Positions 6,712 to 9,733 of a stretch of 9,733 nt of DNA are shown piece by piece; positions within the stretch are counted from its first letter, which is position 1; every line of letters begins with the position of its first letter. The DNA comes from Alphaproteobacteria bacterium (GTDB lineage: Bacteria > Pseudomonadota > Alphaproteobacteria > Micropepsales > Micropepsaceae). The DNA is taken from positions 1-9,733 of the forward strand of contig JAPLPI010000362.1 of assembly GCA_026400305.1 (NCBI GenBank). Direction: 5' to 3'. Below the pieces are notes generated by a model. The model saw only the letters and a program-made list of their open reading frames with translations. It did not search any database and had not been told where the DNA came from. The position numbers were made by a program, and so were the translations under genes.

Positions 6712-7560
6712 CTAAAGCGTGAGCCGCGCGCCAATGCCTTGGCTTGGGCTGGAATGCGTGAGGCCGATCATAGTGTAGAGGGATATTCCGAGCCCACCGG
6801 ACATGCGCCACGTGATGTAAGGGTCGAAAGTGAAATAATCGGATGCGCCGGACCAAGCGCTTTGGCGATAATCAAAGATGCCGCCGAGGCCTAAGCTGAA
6901 GAATTTGAAATCGGCTCCCGCCGTGGCATGAGCTCCGCTGTATAACTTTATCGTATTGTTGTCGCCAACCCACTGATAACTGAGAGAGCCGAAGGCTGTC
7001 AGGTTCGGTGCGAGCATGCGATAGAGATTAACTCCGGCGCTAAAGTCGGTCTTCCCGGTACCGAGGCCTACTCCAGCTGAGGGCAACTTGATCGCCCCCG
7101 CGATCTCGATACGCGGCAGCAGAATATCTTCACGGTGCAGGATGAAGGCGGAGTCCAGCGTGATGTCGCCTAGGCCTGATCGGCGCTTAGGATCTGTTGT
7201 AGCGGGAGCAACGATCACTGGAATGCCCATATTACCCGAAAAGTGTCCGGGACCTTCGATATAGACATACGGCACGGTAACGCCCAACCTTAGTCTTTGA
7301 ATCTGTAACATTGCGGAGGCAGGAATTTCGAACACAGTGGTGCCGGTCGAGTTGCAGCTGAGTGACGCCGAGGCCAAGGCGCATTTGGCGCCATATTTTC
7401 CGGTTACATAGTCAAAGCCGGTGGTGAATCCCCAATCAAACTCATCGCTGGAGGTTTGGGCCAAGCTCAGATTGGGTGCCGGCAATGTCTGGGCCGACGC
7501 AGGCGATAAAACAAAAAACGAAAAAAGTAAGGCTGAGGTGACAGCGGCACAGCGATTCAT
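6712..7560 (-). CDS. Outer-membrane beta-barrel protein, MetA/phenol-degradation 'transporter'-like
   Basis: A 282-residue outer-membrane protein. The signal peptide is residues 1-23 (ASA|Q). The remainder alternates short amphipathic strands and turns, with RSGLGDITLDSAF (127-139), IKLPSAGVGLGTGKTDF (157-173) and AGVNLYRML (175-183). This spacing is typical of the family named after MetA of phenol-degradation operons (often annotated simply as transporter), whose members are about 250-320 residues. Two cysteines (60, 69) bracket a Ser/Ala-rich loop and could form a disulfide. The chain ends ARLTL rather than with an aromatic residue. It shares strand with the receptor but is separated from it by 477 bases of repeats and hairpins, so separate transcription is likely. 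No strong Shine-Dalgarno precedes the ATG. Substrate unknown. Confidence 0.82.
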   Translation of the reverse strand: MNRCAAVTSALLFSFFVLSPASAQTLPAPNLSLAQTSSDEFDWGFTTGFDYVTGKYGAKCALASASLSCNSTGTTVFEIPASAMLQIQRLRLGVTVPYVYIEGPGHFSGNMGIPVIVAPATTDPKRRSGLGDITLDSAFILHREDILLPRIEIAGAIKLPSAGVGLGTGKTDFSAGVNLYRMLAPNLTAFGSLSYQWVGDNNTIKLYSGAHATAGADFKFFSLGLGGIFDYRQSAWSGASDYFTFDPYITWRMSGGLGISLYTMIGLTHSSPSQGIGARLTL

Positions 7561-7575
7561 TTATCAGCGCGCTTT

Positions 7576-7592
7576 GCGAATCATTAATTCGC
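7576..7592 (-). promoter_or_regulatory. Palindrome in the AT-rich leader of the barrel gene
   Basis: A perfect 6-bp inverted repeat GCGAAT/ATTCGC with a five-base centre begins 16 bases upstream of the barrel ATG. The region just beyond it is markedly AT-rich compared with its surroundings. On the minus strand it offers TTGAGT and TAATGC separated by 16 bases as a possible -35/-10 pair (7589-7616). The palindrome could be an operator, but this rests on composition alone. Confidence 0.28.
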
Positions 7593-7626
7593 ATTACTAA
7601 TAAAACAACTTAACTCAATTAGCATT

Positions 7627-7656
7627 AGCTGCGGCAGCTTCACTGCCGGCTCAGCT
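7627..7656. other. Hairpin at the left edge of repeat copy C
   Basis: AGCTG-CGGCAG (7627-7637) pairs with CTGCCG-CAGCT (7643-7648 and 7652-7656) around a CTTCA loop, with a three-base bulge on the right arm. It stands to copy C as the long hairpin 6592-6636 stands to copy B and the short one 3922-3932 to copy A, although the hairpin sequences differ. Confidence 0.5.
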
Positions 7657-7660
7657 TATG

Positions 7661-7775
7661 ATTTGCCCTTCTCGCAACAACTGAAAATACCAGCCCGTTT
7701 GTACGGCGATACCGTAGCTATGAGGCACCCACCCTGTCGAAGAGTAATGGGGGTGGTGGGGTGACTTTCCTGTAG
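7661..7775 (-). repeat. Three-copy intergenic element, copy C
   Basis: Matches copy A across its length in the same orientation (44 of 55 bases identical from AAAATACCAGCCC to ACCCTGTC) and the core of copy B at 7681-7724. It continues through a G-rich stretch, GGGGGTGGTGGGG, which corresponds to GAGGGGTGGGGGG in copy A. It lies in the gap between the barrel gene start and the oxidase gene end. Confidence 0.68.
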
Positions 7776-7847
7776 CCAAATCGGGGACAATTGTGGGGCA
7801 GCCACCAGCGTTTCGGATCTGAAACCCATTGCTTCGTCAGCAGACCA

Positions 7848-7872
7848 GCCCTAGCTTGCGAACTTCTAGGGC
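7848..7872. other. Perfect 7-bp hairpin in the oxidase-barrel gap
   Basis: GCCCTAG (7848-7854) pairs with CTAGGGC (7866-7872) around an 11-base loop. The plus strand continues GTTGGTTTG, only weakly T-rich, so it is at best a candidate terminator. The rest of 7776-7920 shows no gene or RNA that I recognise. Confidence 0.3.
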
Positions 7873-7921
7873 GTTGGTTTGTAACAATTTATTGCTGCGC
7901 AGTTCGTGTTCGTCTTCTAAA

Positions 7922-7993
7922 GCATGATTAGCTGTGAGTGCGTTGGCGGCCCTTGACATGGAAGGGGTCACAGGTTCGATCCCTGTCGCGCCT
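7922..7993 (+). pseudogene. tRNA-Val(GAC)-like remnant with intact 3' half
   Basis: From 7953 the sequence follows tRNA rules: anticodon loop TTGACAT (7953-7959, anticodon GAC), five-base 3' anticodon stem GGAAG, variable loop GGGTC, T-arm ACAGG-TTCGATC-CCTGT (7970-7986, perfect 5-bp stem), then a 7-base acceptor strand CGCGCCT. The 5' half does not fold: GGCCC before the loop pairs with only two of five bases, no D-stem is seen in TAGCTGTGAGTGC, and 7922-7928 does not pair with the acceptor strand. GATTAGCT at about the right distance upstream suggests a degenerate 5' half. No CCA is encoded. It is best read as a pseudo-tRNA or the tRNA end left by integration of an element; a functional tRNA is unlikely. 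Confidence 0.6.
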
Positions 7994-8043
7994 CAGGCAT
8001 TCAAATCGATCGCGTTGTGATCGATTTGAATGCCTGAGGCGCG
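7987..8043. repeat. Perfect 25-bp inverted repeat joined to the tRNA remnant
   Basis: Arms 7987-8011 and 8019-8043 are exact reverse complements around the seven-base spacer GCGTTGT. The left arm begins with the tRNA acceptor strand CGCGCCT, so the right arm ends with its complement AGGCGCG. The right arm ends 12 bases from the oxidase stop. It could act as a bidirectional terminator, but neither side has a T-run. Its exact match suggests a recent origin or selection. Confidence 0.85.
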
Positions 8044-8055
8044 CGCAATGGCTCG

Positions 8056-9327
8056 CTACACGAAGTGGGTCTTCACCATCGTCTTATTGATATCCGACAG
8101 CCTGGTGCATCCGGCGGCGGCGGCGGTCTGGATGAGTTCCTGCTGAAGGATCTCGAACACGCGTTGGGCGCCCAGCGGGCCGAACGCTCCAAGCCCCCAG
8201 CGGGCGGAGCGGCCTAGGCTGACGCCGTTGGCGCCCAGGGCCAGCGCCTTGAAGATGTCAGCGCCGCGGCGGATGCCGCTGTCGAACAGCACGAAAATGC
8301 GGCCGTTCACGGCGGCCACGATCTCCGGTAACACTTCCAGGGTCGAGGGACCGTAATCCATCGAACGTCCGCCGTGATTGGACACGATGATCGCGTCCGC
8401 GCCGTGCTCGATCGCCAGCCTGGCGTCTTCCGGGTCCAGGACGCCTTTCACGATCAGCTTGTTCCGGGCGACCTTTCGCACCGCGTCGATATAGGCCCAC
8501 GAGTACCAGAGCCGCCGGTCGCTGACGCGGTAGCGCACCGAACCGGGCACGGGCGGGCCGCCCGCAGCGGCCTTGGCCGCCGCCGCCGCCGCGGCTTCGG
8601 CAGCGGCATTGCCGCCTCCCCCGCTGGCGCCGCGGGTGGCGCGGCCACCCAGATTGCGGATCCGCAAGGTGCGTTCGTAAACCGAAGCCTGCTGATCGAT
8701 AGTGACGATGATGTTGGTGGCCCCGGCATCCTGCACGCCTTCCAGCGCCTTCTGCATGGTGGCCAGGTTTTCAATCGGGTAGTGCTGCGTCCACAGGGTG
8801 CCGCCGGGCACGGCCGTCAGCGCCCCTTTGGCGGAACTGTTGGTGGCGCCGGCCAATATGTCCACCATGCCGGCCGCGGTCGCGCCCTTGAACATCCCCA
8901 CTTCTCCTTCGGGGTGCAGCTGGTTCTGTCCGGATGATGGTCCCACCATCATGGGAAATTTCATTTTCACGCCCAGCAATTCGGACGACAGATCGACCTG
9001 CGATTCCGGGACGGGGCCGCGCGTGGGCACGATATCGACCCAATCGAACGCCTGGCGGTTTCGCTGCAAGGTGAATTCCGACCCGTCGCCATGGGCGGTG
9101 TATTCATGGACTGACGGGAGCAGGTTGCCCTCAAACACGGGCTGGAAGTCGAACGACGTCCGCATCTCCGAGAGGCTGGGAACACGACGAACCGAACTGA
9201 GGGGCTTGGTGGGATCCTGCTGCGCCATGGCAGCGCCGATCGGCGAAGCGGCCACGAAGCCTGCCAGGCGGGTAATGGCCTTGCGCCGCGACGGGCTCGC
9301 CGCCCAGGTCTTTTCGTTATCAGCCAT
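8056..9327 (-). CDS. Tat-exported FMN-dependent alpha-hydroxy-acid oxidase/dehydrogenase
   Basis: A 423-residue TIM-barrel flavoprotein that oxidises an L-2-hydroxy acid to the 2-oxo acid (lactate/glycolate oxidase family, usual length 350-400). The N-terminus has a twin-arginine leader: SRRKAITRL (12-20), a hydrophobic stretch and AMA|Q, implying periplasmic location. Active-site residues of the glycolate oxidase family are present: Y76, Q181 and Y183 in WTQHYP, K294 in IVKG, H318 and R321 in SNHGGR; FMN phosphate contacts DSGIRRG (349-355) and LGR (371-373). Residues 233-262 are a Gly/Ala/Pro-rich insert in the variable loop before the second half of the barrel. The start overlaps the previous gene by 8 bp with only a weak GGTGA upstream, so translational coupling is likely. 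Substrate and electron acceptor are not evident. Confidence 0.94.
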   Translation of the reverse strand: MADNEKTWAASPSRRKAITRLAGFVAASPIGAAMAQQDPTKPLSSVRRVPSLSEMRTSFDFQPVFEGNLLPSVHEYTAHGDGSEFTLQRNRQAFDWVDIVPTRGPVPESQVDLSSELLGVKMKFPMMVGPSSGQNQLHPEGEVGMFKGATAAGMVDILAGATNSSAKGALTAVPGGTLWTQHYPIENLATMQKALEGVQDAGATNIIVTIDQQASVYERTLRIRNLGGRATRGASGGGGNAAAEAAAAAAAKAAAGGPPVPGSVRYRVSDRRLWYSWAYIDAVRKVARNKLIVKGVLDPEDARLAIEHGADAIIVSNHGGRSMDYGPSTLEVLPEIVAAVNGRIFVLFDSGIRRGADIFKALALGANGVSLGRSARWGLGAFGPLGAQRVFEILQQELIQTAAAAGCTRLSDINKTMVKTHFV

Positions 9328-9733
9328 TATGTTTCACCGCGGTAAGAGGGGCGTGAATCCGCACCAGGCTGTTATTGACCTCCGCCAGGTTTACCCGGCC
9401 GCACATCGCCATGATCCTTGCCAGGTCCGTCTGCAGCAATTCGACAACGCCCTGCACGCCGTCGGCGCCATAGGCGGTCAAACCCCACAGGATGGGCCGG
9501 CCGATCAACACGCCCTTGGCGCCAAGCGCCAGGGCTTTGAGAATGTCCGCTCCGTAGCGGAAGCTGCCATCCACCAGAACCGGCACCTGGCCGCCCACCG
9601 CCTGAACCACCGGCGCGACCAGAAGCAGCGTGCCTTTGAGTGCCGCAGTATTGCCGCCGCGATAGTTCGACACCGCCACGCCCCTGGCGCCGCGCGCGAC
9701 GGCTTCCTTTGCATCCTGGGGATGGGTGATGCC
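9320..9733 (-). CDS. Alpha-hydroxy-acid oxidase paralogue lacking the catalytic His and Arg (5' end outside window)
   Basis: The C-terminal 137 residues of a second member of the FMN alpha-hydroxy-acid oxidase family, open to the window edge. Visible parts are HPQDAKEAVARGARGVAVS, LVDGSFRYGADILKALALGA, VLIGRPILWGL and the C-terminal helix region LLQTDLARIMAMCG. Phosphate-binding D, the first R of the FRYG segment and the IGR motif are kept, so FMN binding is plausible. Where the family has SNHGGR (or SNHGAR), this protein has SNYRGG: the catalytic His is Tyr (codon 9662-9664) and the substrate-binding Arg is Gly. The alternative GTG at 9677-9679 is inside the conserved fold and is not a real start. 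The stop overlaps the next gene's ATG by 8 bp, giving a two-gene operon. Confidence 0.93.
   Translation of the reverse strand, partial: GITHPQDAKEAVARGARGVAVSNYRGGNTAALKGTLLLVAPVVQAVGGQVPVLVDGSFRYGADILKALALGAKGVLIGRPILWGLTAYGADGVQGVVELLQTDLARIMAMCGRVNLAEVNNSLVRIHAPLTAVKHNG

Noticed and set aside
3934..7775. CRISPR array
   Set aside because: The three repeat copies are about 2.7 and 1.0 kb apart and diverged, with genes between them, and no cas gene is present.
7922..8055. Permuted tRNA or two-piece tmRNA with the 3' half first
   Set aside because: After the inverted repeat there is no D-arm or anticodon 5' stem, only the end of the oxidase gene, and the TTGACAT loop fits an ordinary tRNA-Val 3' half.
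8374..8937. 187-codon plus-strand ORF
   Set aside because: It is antisense to the oxidase gene, and its low-complexity Arg/Gly stretch is the complement of the Ala-rich insert.

Overview
The window looks like an accessory stretch of a moderately GC-rich Gram-negative chromosome. Four well-supported genes encode envelope or exported proteins with signal peptides ending AYA, FAQ or ASA. There is a TonB-dependent receptor, a second outer-membrane barrel and a Tat-type leader. An alphaproteobacterium is the most likely source, judged from gene style, codon use and the dispersed GACCGCTT...AAGCGGACAT elements. This assignment is an inference; no rRNA or other taxonomic marker is present.

Layout. 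At 58-2016 (+) lies a secreted protein with a fibronectin-III-like domain followed by a right-handed parallel beta-helix. All other supported protein genes are on the minus strand. Reading the minus strand in transcription order (right to left): a partial alpha-hydroxy-acid oxidase homologue (9320 to window end) overlaps by 8 bp a complete Tat-exported alpha-hydroxy-acid oxidase (8056-9327). A gene-poor gap of about 500 bp follows, holding a perfect 25-bp inverted repeat fused to the 3' half of a tRNA-Val(GAC)-like sequence. Next come a MetA-type outer-membrane barrel (6712-7560), a second gap with a Met/Gly-rich small ORF on the plus strand and a long hairpin, a TonB-dependent receptor (4195-6234), and directly after it the first ~35 codons of a broken MFS transporter (4083-4190). 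After a repeat-filled gap comes a secreted beta-propeller related to peptidyl-alpha-hydroxyglycine amidating lyase (2315-3559). A short truncated ORF (2144-2308) runs into a dispersed repeat.

The three largest gaps share a ~44-115 bp element in three same-orientation copies (about 3934-4045, 6637-6700, 7661-7775), each with a hairpin at its left edge. Two copies of a second element (2210-2239, 3805-3835) lie near the propeller gene. With the truncated MFS gene, the truncated small ORF and the tRNA remnant, this points to a locus rearranged and partly decayed through repeats.

Functionally the genes suggest capture and periplasmic processing of an organic substrate: outer-membrane uptake, secreted beta-helix and beta-propeller proteins, and exported FMN-dependent hydroxy-acid oxidation. 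The substrate is not determined by the sequence. The most notable points are the PAL-like propeller that keeps the three histidines but has lost the catalytic tyrosine, the tandem oxidase pair in which one member has lost the catalytic His and Arg, the three-copy intergenic element, and the tRNA remnant joined to the inverted repeat.
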